64,000 nucleotides of DNA from Phytophthora quininea (lineage: Eukaryota; Oomycota; Peronosporomycetes; Peronosporales; Peronosporaceae): the NCBI GenBank assembly GCA_011947345.1, contig JAAVTG010000057.1, forward strand, positions 682,001 to 746,000, written 5' to 3'. The first letter of the stretch is position 1, and each line of letters starts with the position of its first letter. Below the pieces are notes generated by a model that saw nothing but the letters and a program-made list of their open reading frames with translations, did no database searches and was not told the DNA's origin. The translations under genes were made by a program, and so were the position numbers. This document shows positions 1-11,537 of this stretch, piece by piece.

Positions 1-2
1 AG

Positions 3-86
3 CAGCGTGGCAGCTGGAAGAAGAAGCGCATGATGAGCTCTCATGTGCCAGTGAAGGTGAAGGAGGACGAGTTTTCCCATCGTTGA
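3..86 (+). CDS. possible 3' end of an upstream gene
   Basis: Frame 3 is open from the window edge for 27 codons to a TGA at 84-86. The peptide is basic and ends KEDEFSHR. The stretch is richer in G+C than the AT-rich DNA that follows, which is the only reason to think it is coding. No family is recognisable from so little. Confidence 0.2.
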   Translation, partial: QRGSWKKKRMMSSHVPVKVKEDEFSHR

Positions 87-1721
87 CAGTATTCATTTCG
101 TTCACTATGCTAATTTTTCTTAGTTTTTTTCTCGCTATTTCTAAAACTACGTATGCACAGGTGTTTATACCGTCGTTGGGATACTGATCGCCCATTCGCA
201 TTAAAGTGACGCTTGATACTGTAAAAGTTGTTTGGGAAGACTTGAGAGAAAATCGTAAACAATAAAATGCGGGTCTGACGCCATGTCAGTCACAAGATAC
301 GAAATTCTGATTAGCTAAAATATTAACTTACCTAAATAAGTATAAAGGGTAATAGTTGACCGGATATCGCAGCTACTGATATGATTTGAAACTTCATAAG
401 CCGTTTAGAAATGTCTAGATTCTGAACACATATTACAAATACACAACATTATTGGTTCTCTGTTGGTTTGGTGGTTAAAAGCGAAGTGAGATTAAGTCAG
501 TTAACCGCTCTAAAACGCGATTCCTCTGCTTTCACCTTCTTGTCCTTGCGTGTAGCTGCCTTCTCCGCCACCCGTGTAGCTCGGCCAATCCCTGCACTGC
601 AAGCGGAACGGTTCAGCCGTGAACCGTTCCCGCGGTCTCGAACCGTGCATAAGCCGGCGTTCCTCAACATTCTCGCTTGCTCGACGAGTGTTGTCATCAA
701 TAGCGCCAATATTCTGCAGCAAGTCACCACATTCAAGCAATTGCTGTCCACGCTGAGCAGCCTTTTGGTTGGGTCCGAAAATCAAAAACAAAATCTGACA
801 AACAACAGACTCACTGAAAATTATTTTTATCAATACATTTAGAAAAAGAGAAGAAAATTAAAACGGAGGTGAGGACTGGCTGTGCCGCTTTGCGGCGCAG
901 CGAGAACGCTTGTTTCCTAAGCATTGAAATGGAGGTTTCGTTGCCAAACCAAACCTGCCGTGATGCTGACGTGTTTTACGTACTTCAGTGTGAGGCAGAA
1001 CAAAAGTTTCGAAGTGATGCTGGAAACGTCAACTCACAAGTCTGTAACAAAGTGCCACTTATACAAATTACCAGGTCAAAAGAGTCGGCTTCACCACTTG
1101 ACTGGTTTGTTGAGAACGTCGGCAGGTGTTGCTTGCGCCCCAGCATTTGACTGTCTACCTGGGTACGGCGGCGAGGCGCTTTAAAATGTGGCACAGCGAC
1201 AATGAGCGAAGAGGATCTTTCAACGCTGGTGAGGATTGTGACTTCTAGGGACTATGGGTCCACAATGTATAATTTTTCTGCAATATGTCGAAAGCTGCGG
1301 TCCAGCGGTTTGTTACGTGGCCATGGATATTTATGTGGTGAGCATGATGGCGTAAACAGATATCGAGACTACGACAAGCTTGCCTACCAGAGGCTCATAT
1401 TATCCAGAATATTGTATTAGTGAATAATATAATACAAATACAAATACAACGTTGTACTAATACTAATACTAGCGTATTTTGATGCTACTTTTGTATTACT
1501 ATTATTAGTACCAGGTTCAGAAAATGTATTACATTTAATAATTTTGATAATACTTTCGCAGTTGCTTGAAGAACCCTTTGTGGAGGTAGGTTGCGTCGGT
1601 TCTTGATCCTTGTTTGAACGAGTCTTAAGAGCTAGCGTGATCGAATGCACTAAAAGCTCCGCAACACCTGGTGAGTCACATCGACCGTGCCTTCGTGAGC
1701 AGACACTCCGTACACAATAGA
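87..1721. other. AT-rich stretch without a recognisable gene
   Basis: Several short open frames occur (for example 468-842 and 869-1150), but none shows a known domain, codon structure or splice pattern. A TAATAC-rich tract lies at about 1420-1560. Its 15-bp word at 1459-1473 recurs at 4382-4396, on the far side of the hAT remnant. Confidence 0.5.
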
Positions 1722-1779
1722 TTAGGCCGCCAACATCTCGAGCATAAAGTTGAAGCAACTTGTCGAACGCCGGCAACTT

Positions 1780-1950
1780 TGGCGAGCGAATAAAGCGCCG
1801 ATGTTGCCCGTGCCCACCACCCCAATAGTGCGGTCATGCACGTCAAACCAAGCAGTCCTGCTAAGCGGAAGTTCTGCTCGCGCGTGCGGTTGTACCGAGC
1901 GATGGGTCTTGCGGTTTAGCGTCATCACCAGAGCACAGAGTTCGCAGAGA
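1780..1950 (-). pseudogene. D-lactate dehydrogenase (D-2-hydroxyacid dehydrogenase) fragment
   Basis: The minus strand encodes a segment of about 56 residues. It contains LNRKTHRS followed by FDVHDRTIGVVGTGNIG. This is the start of the NAD-binding domain of fermentative D-lactate dehydrogenase, with its GxGxxG nucleotide loop. The stretch between those two motifs fits the family poorly, which suggests internal frame changes. The rest of the enzyme (catalytic Arg, Glu and His regions) is not found on either side. I read it as a decayed gene piece; being part of a spliced gene is unlikely because no flanking family sequence is present. Confidence 0.55.
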
Positions 1951-2183
1951 TATTGGTTTTGGGGGAAATAATCATCCCACCCGCAGACATCAGGATAAAG
2001 TATTAAACCGAACGCAGAGTCGATTAACTGTAGCAAGCTCAGCAAGCTGCTACTTCTAACTGCAGGTACTTGATACTAGCTACTCTGTCCAGTCGGCACG
2101 ACTTTTTGCCTTTGTCTTCATACCTAACACGCCATGAGCATTCCGCAGGTAGAGATGTACGGGACCAAGGCTGTACTTACCAC

Positions 2184-4010
2184 TTAACTAGTAGTAGATG
2201 AAGTCACTGCACTGGTTAGTGCTCTCAGGCTCCGGGGCTCTGGATCGGCGACAAACTCGTCGAGGAAAGTGAGCTCCTCGGCATCAACATCACGAGCATT
2301 GAAGAAGAGATGCACGAGCATTTCCACGGCGCTTGACTTCAGCCGATTGCGAAGCGTCGAGTGCATGAACTTATGAGTCGAGAAGTTGCATTCGCTTCCA
2401 GCGCTTGAACAAGCACTGTTGAACACCTTCAGCGCAACGTCTTGAAGCAGCGGGAAACCGTCGAGGCCCGCCCAAAAGTGAACCACCGAGATCTTGCCTT
2501 GGTCAAGCAGCTCCAGACGCCGCGAGCCCTGCAGTGACTTGATCATGGCACAGTAGCGCGAGAGCTCAACCAGCACGTCCGATTCGAACTCCGCACCGTG
2601 TCACTTTGACGAAATGAATGCCTCGACATTCGAGGACGTTTCCACGTCCATCCCAGCGCCGTTGTAACGGGGATCCAGCAAGTAGGCTATCCCGCTGGCA
2701 TCGCCATAGGCGAATGAAATCTTTCTCCAATGAGCTTCTTCAACAGCGAACGTTCACTGGCGGTTACGTCCATTGCATCGACACGTCCAGGCTGCGAAAG
2801 AAACGCCTGGACAACATCTGAGGGAGCGCAGAATTCTTCTCGAAGCGCTTTTGGTACACCCTCAAAACACTGGCCGCTTTCTTCAAATGCACCAGGAAGT
2901 CCTTCGAAGTGACGAAAACAAAGACCGACCGCCGCGCCATCTTCTGCTTCTTGCTCGGCGCGCTCAGGAAGTACCGTCCCGAAACAATCTGGAGCAGGAT
3001 AGCCTCCGACGCCAATACGCTCTCAAAATAAGCAAGGATTGAACCCCAACGGGTGTTGCTCGGCATGACGAGTGCACGAACGTCCGTTCGCGCTTTCCGA
3101 TCGGGCCTGATGCTGAAGCTCCTTCAGGGAGAACCATAGCTTCTGGTTCTCCTTGAAGAATGAGACAAGCTCCTTGCTTTTCGAAAGCAGCGTGCTGAGC
3201 CATGGTATGCCAGCGACTATGTCCTTCGCGAGGAGATTCAGCACGTGAGAAACGCACCCGTGGACAAAGAGTTTCGGGTAGCGTTCCTGCAGGATGCGCC
3301 AAGCGCACTGATTGGCGGAGGTGTTGTCTGTCACAACTGCGGTGTACTCGATGAAATCATACTTCTTGATGATTCGCTCAATGTCGTCAGCGAGATAATC
3401 AGCGTCATGGGAGTCACTTCCCGTGTAACGGGACTCGAGGAATAAAGTCTTGCGCCCCGAACAGACAACGTAGTTGATCACCGACAAGTCATTGACGTCC
3501 GTCCAAGCGTCAGACACCAGCGCGCACGGTTGTCGCGCTAATTTCATGCGCACACGATCCATAGAATCTTGGTAGCACGCGGAGAGAAGTGGCCCTCTAA
3601 GAGCATGCTGGGATGGGACTTGGCCGCAGGATTCAATACTTGCAAAGCCTCAAGGAACGAGGCATGGCTCGTCTTGTAGAAGGGCATACCGGTCGTGTAG
3701 ACCCACATAGCGAACTTCTTGTCAAACAGCGCTTGCGTCGCAGCAGGTACGGCAGTGGGAAAGTAGCTTTGACAGCTCGTTTTGAGCACTTGAGGTTGAA
3801 GTGAGCCTTGACCCTCTCCACATGGGTGAATGCTAAGGTGTGGATTCGCGCCTCGCACTTCAGGCAGTAGACAGCGCCGTCCTCGTCGATGTCGACGTCC
3901 CAAGCAGGGTCACGAGGGCGGCCAGGTTTTTGGAGGTGGTAGTTGAGTCCATACCGAGATGAAAAGTGAGAGACTCGTCTGTCTTGGAGTCGATCTTCAC
4001 TCCCAATCAC
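2184..4010 (-). mobile_element. decayed hAT-type DNA transposon (transposase remnant)
   Basis: Four open segments on the minus strand follow one another in the order of a hAT transposase. The first has a BED-type zinc finger (YCLKCEARIH ... HFNLKC, about 3800-3900). The second (3023-3562) has the DUF659-like core with LVSDAWTDVNDLSVINYVV and a later VTDNTSANQCAW, matching the RNase H-like fold. The third is 2764-3066. The last (2184-2576) has the C-terminal dimerisation region, with AGSECNFSTHKF and LRNRLKSSAVEMLVHLFFN. The segments lie in different frames, so the gene is broken at three or more points and probably inactive. No clear terminal inverted repeats or target-site duplication were found. 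Confidence 0.8.
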
Positions 4011-4664
4011 TACGAACCACTCATTGAGTTTATATACGGTTCATTATACAATAATCCCCAAAGTGTCAAAAGTTTTGGGTTTCTGTAAGGAACGACAATC
4101 CTAGTATACAGAAATGAAGTAAATAAAAACTCATAATCGACGGCTTGTAACTTGCTATAATCGTATTCTTCATAAATTGACCGACCATAAAAGGGTTAGG
4201 GAAATGGCTGAATATTCACGGATTTTAGCCACCTTTCACCTTACTGACGACATTGGCTAAGATCGATGAACAAGCGCGTTCCAACAGGAATACTACGCAT
4301 CGCTAGAATATCATATTAAGACTGCTGTCCGGTATGCAAACCGACTTACACTAAAACCCCCAAAACGAACTTAATTGTATCAATACTAATACTAGCCTTA
4401 TGCCATTGCTCAAAGTATTGTATTCTATTAATACCGGCATAGCTAAAGTATTAGTAATACTGATACTCAATATTTGGCGGTAATATGAACCTCTGTTGCT
4501 GACACTCCGATCACCTGCTCGATTGTCCAGAACAGATGATACTGCTCCTTTCGCGACGAATAAGCTGCGAAGAATTAGCATCAAGTACCAGCCAAACTCA
4601 GTTTTGGTTTTGTTGAAATCGAACACTGAACCTTACGGTATTTAGTTTCATGGTATTTCGTAGT
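4011..4664. other. AT-rich spacer between hAT remnant and tRNA-Gln
   Basis: No gene is recognised. The segment 4375-4480 is rich in TAATAC/GTATTA words. The 15-bp word AATACTAATACTAGC at 4382-4396 is an exact direct copy of 1459-1473, so two related tracts flank the transposase remnant at a distance of 2.9 kb. Confidence 0.5.
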
Positions 4665-4736
4665 GGTCTTATGGTGTAATGGTTAGCACTCTGGACTCTG
4701 AATCCAGCGATCCGGGTTCAAATCCCGGTAGGACCT
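4665..4736 (+). tRNA. tRNA-Gln(CTG)
   Basis: A 72-nt cloverleaf can be drawn. The acceptor GGTCTTA pairs with TAGGACC (one G-U pair). The anticodon stem CTGGA/TCCAG encloses the loop CTCTGAA, so the anticodon is CTG. The T arm is CCGGG-TTCAAAT-CCCGG. The internal B box GGTTCAAATCC is intact. The sequence closely resembles other eukaryotic tRNA-Gln. CCA is not encoded, as expected in a nucleus. No run of four T follows within about 200 bp, only TTT at 4739-4741. Confidence 0.96.
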
Positions 4737-5088
4737 ACCTTTGGCGGGGGCGACTGTGTACGCTTCACTTGCTAGAATTTAGATGGCATGTTTGGCTGCT
4801 TCTTGATTACACTGGTTCTCTTGAAATTCATACAGGACGAATGTCATGATCTTATCATCATTGTCTAACAGGAAGGATTTGAAGAAGTGAAGCTAACCCA
4901 TTACAGCGAGTCTGACTATCAACACAACCTGGTAATATCAAAGACATGTACATATGGCAATTAACAACTTGGAATTTTATTATCGTGTCTTCTTTCCACA
5001 GGACATAGCAATGTCAGATCACCAATTGTGTAACTTTTGATCGAAACATGTTTTCGGTTAATTGCAATCCACGTTTATCTGTACGGTA
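4737..5088. other. unique spacer between tRNA-Gln and the tRNA-Pro array
   Basis: This is AT-rich single-copy DNA with no supported gene. Homology to the array unit begins abruptly at about 5089. Confidence 0.5.
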
Positions 5089-5690
5089 TTTCCAGCCATT
5101 TTGACCCGCACCTGGATAGACCTCGACGCCGTGGCCGTCCTGGCAGGACGTAGCAACCACCACCACGTCTGCACGTCTGTTTCCAGCAACACAAGTTGCC
5201 GCCGTTCGCCTCGAACCGATGGCCACGGAACACCGCCTTCGCTCACGTCGCGATAGGTGTCGGGGTGTTGTGCCGCCTCTACGGTGTCCTGCCGGCACGC
5301 GAGACGCGTCGCGCGCCGACTCTTGCTGTTTTCAGCGACAGACCGTAGCTCCGGTGTTCTGGAACCGACAGCGACATCGCGAGTCCCGATCGAGTTCCAA
5401 CGATCGTGTGACGGGTGTTCTACCGGTGAGCGCCGCCGAGGAGACAGGCAGAAGCCACGAGACTACTGTGCGTGCGGTCAGTCGCTCCGTATCGAGGCGG
5501 GCGAGTCGGACTGGAGTGTGTCGATTGGCTGGCCATCGCGATCGATGCAGACGGTTGCAGGCGTTCCATGCGGCGGGAGAGGGTAGCGCAAGGGCCAGGG
5601 CTTTGCGGGAAGGTGCGTGTGGCTGCGTAAAGTGTCGTGGGGAGGCGTGAGGCGTTTCCGAAGTTTGGGAGGGTAGAAGCTGTTTGGAGT

Positions 5691-5762
5691 GGCCTCGTGG
5701 TCTAGTGGTATGATTCTCGCTTCGGGTGCGAGAGGTCCCGGGTTCGATTCCCGGTGAGGCCC
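5691..5762 (+). tRNA. tRNA-Pro(CGG), array copy 1
   Basis: A 72-nt cloverleaf. The acceptor GGCCTCG pairs with TGAGGCC (one G-U), with discriminator C73 as in other eukaryotic tRNA-Pro. The anticodon stem CTCGC/GCGAG holds the loop TTCGGGT, giving anticodon CGG followed by G37. The T arm is CCGGG-TTCGATT-CCCGG. The A box (TGGTCTAGTGG) and B box (GGTTCGATTCC) are intact, so each copy can in principle recruit TFIIIC by itself. No CCA is encoded. The first T4 run is 28 bp downstream (5791-5794). The spacer after this copy is G/G and carries the 1-bp loss. Confidence 0.97.
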
Positions 5763-6411
5763 CGTCTTTGCTCTCGCGCCGTGCTGGACGTTTTGCTGGA
5801 CTGACGCTGCTTTCTAGCCGTTCTGACCCGCACCTGGATAGGCCTCGACGCCGTGGCCGTCCTGGCAGGACGTAGCAACCACCACCACGTCTGCACGTCT
5901 GTTTCCAGCAACACAAGTTGCCGCCGTTCGCCTCGAACCGATGGCCACGGAACACCGCCTTCGCTCACGTCGCGATAGGTGTCGGGGTGTTGTGCCGCCT
6001 CTACGGTGTCCTGCCGGCACGCGAGACGCGTCGCGCGCCGACTCTTGCTGTTTTCAGCGACAGACCGTAGCTCCGGTGTTCTGGAACCGACAGCGACATC
6101 GCGAGTCCCGATCGAGTTCCAACGATCGTGTGACGGGTGTTCTACCGGTGAGCGCCGCCGAGGAGACAGGCAGAAGCCACGAGACTACTGTGCGTGCGGT
6201 CAGTCGCTCCGTATCGAGGCGGGCGAGTCGGACTGGAGTGTGTCGATTGGCTGGCCATCGCGATCGATGCAGACGGTTGCAGGCGTTCCATGCGGCGGGA
6301 GAGGGTAGCGCAAGGGCCAGGGCTTTGCGGGAAGGTGCGTGTGGCTGCGTAAAGTGTCGTGGGAGGCGTGAGGCGTTTCCGAAGTTTGGGAGGGTAGAAG
6401 CTGTTTGGAGT

Positions 6412-6483
6412 GGCCTCGTGGTCTAGTGGTATGATTCTCGCTTCGGGTGCGAGAGGTCCCGGGTTCGATTCCCGGTGAGGCCC
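6412..6483 (+). tRNA. tRNA-Pro(CGG), array copy 2
   Basis: No difference from copy 1 seen; following spacer A/G. Only 721 bp separate it from copy 1. Confidence 0.97.
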
Positions 6484-7133
6484 CGTCTTTGCTCTCGCGC
6501 CGTGCTGGACGTTTTGCTGGACTGACGCTGCTTTCTAGCCGTTCTGACCCGCACCTGGATAGACCTCGACGCCGTGGCCGTCCTGGCAGGACGTAGCAAC
6601 CACCACCACGTCTGCACGTCTGTTTCCAGCAACACAAGTTGCCGCCGTTCGCCTCGAACCGATGGCCACGGAACACCGCCTTCGCTCACGTCGCGATAGG
6701 TGTCGGGGTGTTGTGCCGCCTCTACGGTGTCCTGCCGGCACGCGAGACGCGTCGCGCGCCGACTCTTGCTGTTTTCAGCGACAGACCGTAGCTCCGGTGT
6801 TCTGGAACCGACAGCGACATCGCGAGTCCCGATCGAGTTCCAACGATCGTGTGACGGGTGTTCTACCGGTGAGCGCCGCCGAGGAGACAGGCAGAAGCCA
6901 CGAGACTACTGTGCGTGCGGTCAGTCGCTCCGTATCGAGGCGGGCGAGTCGGACTGGAGTGTGTCGATTGGCTGGCCATCGCGATCGATGCAGACGGTTG
7001 CAGGCGTTCCATGCGGCGGGAGAGGGTAGCGCAAGGGCCAGGGCTTTGCGGGAAGGTGCGTGTGGCTGCGTAAAGTGTCGTGGGGAGGCGTGAGGCGTTT
7101 CCGAAGTTTGGGAGGGTAGAAGCTGTTTGGAGT

Positions 7134-7205
7134 GGCCTCGTGGTCTAGTGGTATGATTCTCGCTTCGGGTGCGAGAGGTCCCGGGTTCGATTCCCGGTGA
7201 GGCCC
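7134..7205 (+). tRNA. tRNA-Pro(CGG), array copy 3
   Basis: No difference from copy 1 seen; following spacer G/G. Confidence 0.97.
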
Positions 7206-7855
7206 CGTCTTTGCTCTCGCGCCGTGCTGGACGTTTTGCTGGACTGACGCTGCTTTCTAGCCGTTCTGACCCGCACCTGGATAGGCCTCGACGCCGTGGC
7301 CGTCCTGGCAGGACGTAGCAACCACCACCACGTCTGCACGTCTGTTTCCAGCAACACAAGTTGCCGCCGTTCGCCTCGAACCGATGGCCACGGAACACCG
7401 CCTTCGCTCACGTCGCGATAGGTGTCGGGGTGTTGTGCCGCCTCTACGGTGTCCTGCCGGCACGCGAGACGCGTCGCGCGCCGACTCTTGCTGTTTTCAG
7501 CGACAGACCGTAGCTCCGGTGTTCTGGAACCGACAGCGACATCGCGAGTCCCGATCGAGTTCCAACGATCGTGTGACGGGTGTTCTACCGGTGAGCGCCG
7601 CCGAGGAGACAGGCAGAAGCCACGAGACTACTGTGCGTGCGGTCAGTCGCTCCGTATCGAGGCGGGCGAGTCGGACTGGAGTGTGTCGATTGGCTGGCCA
7701 TCGCGATCGATGCAGACGGTTGCAGGCGTTCCATGCGGCGGGAGAGGGTAGCGCAAGGGCCAGGGCTTTGCGGGAAGGTGCGTGTGGCTGCGTAAAGTGT
7801 CGTGGGGAGGCGTGAGGCGTTTCCGAAGTTTGGGAGGGTAGAAGCTGTTTGGAGT

Positions 7856-7927
7856 GGCCTCGTGGTCTAGTGGTATGATTCTCGCTTCGGGTGCGAGAGG
7901 TCCCGGGTTCGATTCCCGGTGAGGCCC
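7856..7927 (+). tRNA. tRNA-Pro(CGG), array copy 4
   Basis: No difference from copy 1 seen; following spacer G/A, first of the left G/A block (copies 4-8). Confidence 0.97.
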
Positions 7928-8577
7928 CGTCTTTGCTCTCGCGCCGTGCTGGACGTTTTGCTGGACTGACGCTGCTTTCTAGCCGTTCTGACCCGCACCT
8001 GGATAGGCCTCGACGCCGTGGCCGTCCTGGCAGGACGTAGCAACCACCACCACGTCTGCACGTCTGTTTCCAGCAACACAAGTTGCCGCCGTTCGCCTCG
8101 AACCGATGGCCACGGAACACCGCCTTCGCTCACGTCGCGATAGGTGTCGGGGTGTTGTGCCGCCTCTACGGTGTCCTGCCGGCACGCGAGACGCGTCGCG
8201 CGCCGACTCTTGCTGTTTTCAGCGACAGACCGTAGCTCCGGTGTTCTGGAACCGACAGCGACATCGCGAGTCCCAATCGAGTTCCAACGATCGTGTGACG
8301 GGTGTTCTACCGGTGAGCGCCGCCGAGGAGACAGGCAGAAGCCACGAGACTACTGTGCGTGCGGTCAGTCGCTCCGTATCGAGGCGGGCGAGTCGGACTG
8401 GAGTGTGTCGATTGGCTGGCCATCGCGATCGATGCAGACGGTTGCAGGCGTTCCATGCGGCGGGAGAGGGTAGCGCAAGGGCCAGGGCTTTGCGGGAAGG
8501 TGCGTGTGGCTGCGTAAAGTGTCGTGGGGAGGCGTGAGGCGTTTCCGAAGTTTGGGAGGGTAGAAGCTGTTTGGAGT

Positions 8578-8649
8578 GGCCTCGTGGTCTAGTGGTATGA
8601 TTCTCGCTTCGGGTGCGAGAGGTCCCGGGTTCGATTCCCGGTGAGGCCC
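8578..8649 (+). tRNA. tRNA-Pro(CGG), array copy 5
   Basis: No difference from copy 1 seen; following spacer G/A. Confidence 0.97.
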
Positions 8650-9299
8650 CGTCTTTGCTCTCGCGCCGTGCTGGACGTTTTGCTGGACTGACGCTGCTTT
8701 CTAGCCGTTCTGACCCGCACCTGGATAGGCCTCGACGCCGTGGCCGTCCTGGCAGGACGTAGCAACCACCACCACGTCTGCACGTCTGTTTCCAGCAACA
8801 CAAGTTGCCGCCGTTCGCCTCGAACCGATGGCCACGGAACACCGCCTTCGCTCACGTCGCGATAGGTGTCGGGGTGTTGTGCCGCCTCTACGGTGTCCTG
8901 CCGGCACGCGAGACGCGTCGCGCGCCGACTCTTGCTGTTTTCAGCGACAGACCGTAGCTCCGGTGTTCTGGAACCGACAGCGACATCGCGAGTCCCAATC
9001 GAGTTCCAACGATCGTGTGACGGGTGTTCTACCGGTGAGCGCCGCCGAGGAGACAGGCAGAAGCCACGAGACTACTGTGCGTGCGGTCAGTCGCTCCGTA
9101 TCGAGGCGGGCGAGTCGGACTGGAGTGTGTCGATTGGCTGGCCATCGCGATCGATGCAGACGGTTGCAGGCGTTCCATGCGGCGGGAGAGGGTAGCGCAA
9201 GGGCCAGGGCTTTGCGGGAAGGTGCGTGTGGCTGCGTAAAGTGTCGTGGGGAGGCGTGAGGCGTTTCCGAAGTTTGGGAGGGTAGAAGCTGTTTGGAGT

Positions 9300-9371
9300 G
9301 GCCTCGTGGTCTAGTGGTATGATTCTCGCTTCGGGTGCGAGAGGTCCCGGGTTCGATTCCCGGTGAGGCCC
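9300..9371 (+). tRNA. tRNA-Pro(CGG), array copy 6
   Basis: No difference from copy 1 seen; following spacer G/A. Confidence 0.97.
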
Positions 9372-10021
9372 CGTCTTTGCTCTCGCGCCGTGCTGGACGT
9401 TTTGCTGGACTGACGCTGCTTTCTAGCCGTTCTGACCCGCACCTGGATAGGCCTCGACGCCGTGGCCGTCCTGGCAGGACGTAGCAACCACCACCACGTC
9501 TGCACGTCTGTTTCCAGCAACACAAGTTGCCGCCGTTCGCCTCGAACCGATGGCCACGGAACACCGCCTTCGCTCACGTCGCGATAGGTGTCGGGGTGTT
9601 GTGCCGCCTCTACGGTGTCCTGCCGGCACGCGAGACGCGTCGCGCGCCGACTCTTGCTGTTTTCAGCGACAGACCGTAGCTCCGGTGTTCTGGAACCGAC
9701 AGCGACATCGCGAGTCCCAATCGAGTTCCAACGATCGTGTGACGGGTGTTCTACCGGTGAGCGCCGCCGAGGAGACAGGCAGAAGCCACGAGACTACTGT
9801 GCGTGCGGTCAGTCGCTCCGTATCGAGGCGGGCGAGTCGGACTGGAGTGTGTCGATTGGCTGGCCATCGCGATCGATGCAGACGGTTGCAGGCGTTCCAT
9901 GCGGCGGGAGAGGGTAGCGCAAGGGCCAGGGCTTTGCGGGAAGGTGCGTGTGGCTGCGTAAAGTGTCGTGGGGAGGCGTGAGGCGTTTCCGAAGTTTGGG
10001 AGGGTAGAAGCTGTTTGGAGT

Positions 10022-10093
10022 GGCCTCGTGGTCTAGTGGTATGATTCTCGCTTCGGGTGCGAGAGGTCCCGGGTTCGATTCCCGGTGAGGCCC
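10022..10093 (+). tRNA. tRNA-Pro(CGG), array copy 7
   Basis: No difference from copy 1 seen; following spacer G/A. Confidence 0.97.
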
Positions 10094-10743
10094 CGTCTTT
10101 GCTCTCGCGCCGTGCTGGACGTTTTGCTGGACTGACGCTGCTTTCTAGCCGTTCTGACCCGCACCTGGATAGGCCTCGACGCCGTGGCCGTCCTGGCAGG
10201 ACGTAGCAACCACCACCACGTCTGCACGTCTGTTTCCAGCAACACAAGTTGCCGCCGTTCGCCTCGAACCGATGGCCACGGAACACCGCCTTCGCTCACG
10301 TCGCGATAGGTGTCGGGGTGTTGTGCCGCCTCTACGGTGTCCTGCCGGCACGCGAGACGCGTCGCGCGCCGACTCTTGCTGTTTTCAGCGACAGACCGTA
10401 GCTCCGGTGTTCTGGAACCGACAGCGACATCGCGAGTCCCAATCGAGTTCCAACGATCGTGTGACGGGTGTTCTACCGGTGAGCGCCGCCGAGGAGACAG
10501 GCAGAAGCCACGAGACTACTGTGCGTGCGGTCAGTCGCTCCGTATCGAGGCGGGCGAGTCGGACTGGAGTGTGTCGATTGGCTGGCCATCGCGATCGATG
10601 CAGACGGTTGCAGGCGTTCCATGCGGCGGGAGAGGGTAGCGCAAGGGCCAGGGCTTTGCGGGAAGGTGCGTGTGGCTGCGTAAAGTGTCGTGGGGAGGCG
10701 TGAGGCGTTTCCGAAGTTTGGGAGGGTAGAAGCTGTTTGGAGT

Positions 10744-10815
10744 GGCCTCGTGGTCTAGTGGTATGATTCTCGCTTCGGGTGCGAGAGGTCCCGGGTTCGA
10801 TTCCCGGTGAGGCCC
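10744..10815 (+). tRNA. tRNA-Pro(CGG), array copy 8
   Basis: No difference from copy 1 seen; following spacer G/A, last of the left G/A block. Confidence 0.97.
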
Positions 10816-11465
10816 CGTCTTTGCTCTCGCGCCGTGCTGGACGTTTTGCTGGACTGACGCTGCTTTCTAGCCGTTCTGACCCGCACCTGGATAGGCCTCG
10901 ACGCCGTGGCCGTCCTGGCAGGACGTAGCAACCACCACCACGTCTGCACGTCTGTTTCCAGCAACACAAGTTGCCGCCGTTCGCCTCGAACCGATGGCCA
11001 CGGAACACCGCCTTCGCTCACGTCGCGATAGGTGTCGGGGTGTTGTGCCGCCTCTACGGTGTCCTGCCGGCACGCGAGACGCGTCGCGCGCCGACTCTTG
11101 CTGTTTTCAGCGACAGACCGTAGCTCCGGTGTTCTGGAACCGACAGCGACATCGCGAGTCCCAATCGAGTTCCAACGATCGTGTGACGGGTGTTCTACCG
11201 GTGAGCGCCGCCGAGGAGACAGGCAGAAGCCACGAGACTACTGTGCGTGCGGTCAGTCGCTCCGTATCGAGGCGGGCGAGTCGGACTGGAGTGTGTCGAT
11301 TGGCTGGCCATCGCGATCGATGCAGACGGTTGCAGGCGTTCCATGCGGCGGGAGAGGGTAGCGCAAGGGCCAGGGCTTTGCGGGAAGGTGCGTGTGGCTG
11401 CGTAAAGTGTCGTGGGGAGGCGTGAGGCGTTTCCGAAGTTTGGGAGGGTAGAAGCTGTTTGGAGT

Positions 11466-11537
11466 GGCCTCGTGGTCTAGTGGTATGATTCTCGCTTCGG
11501 GTGCGAGAGGTCCCGGGTTCGATTCCCGGTGAGGCCC
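11466..11537 (+). tRNA. tRNA-Pro(CGG), array copy 9
   Basis: No difference from copy 1 seen; following spacer A/A, first of the 16-unit central block. Confidence 0.97.

Noticed and set aside
468..842. 124-codon open frame near the left edge
   Set aside because: It has competing frames of similar length on the other strand and no recognisable family.
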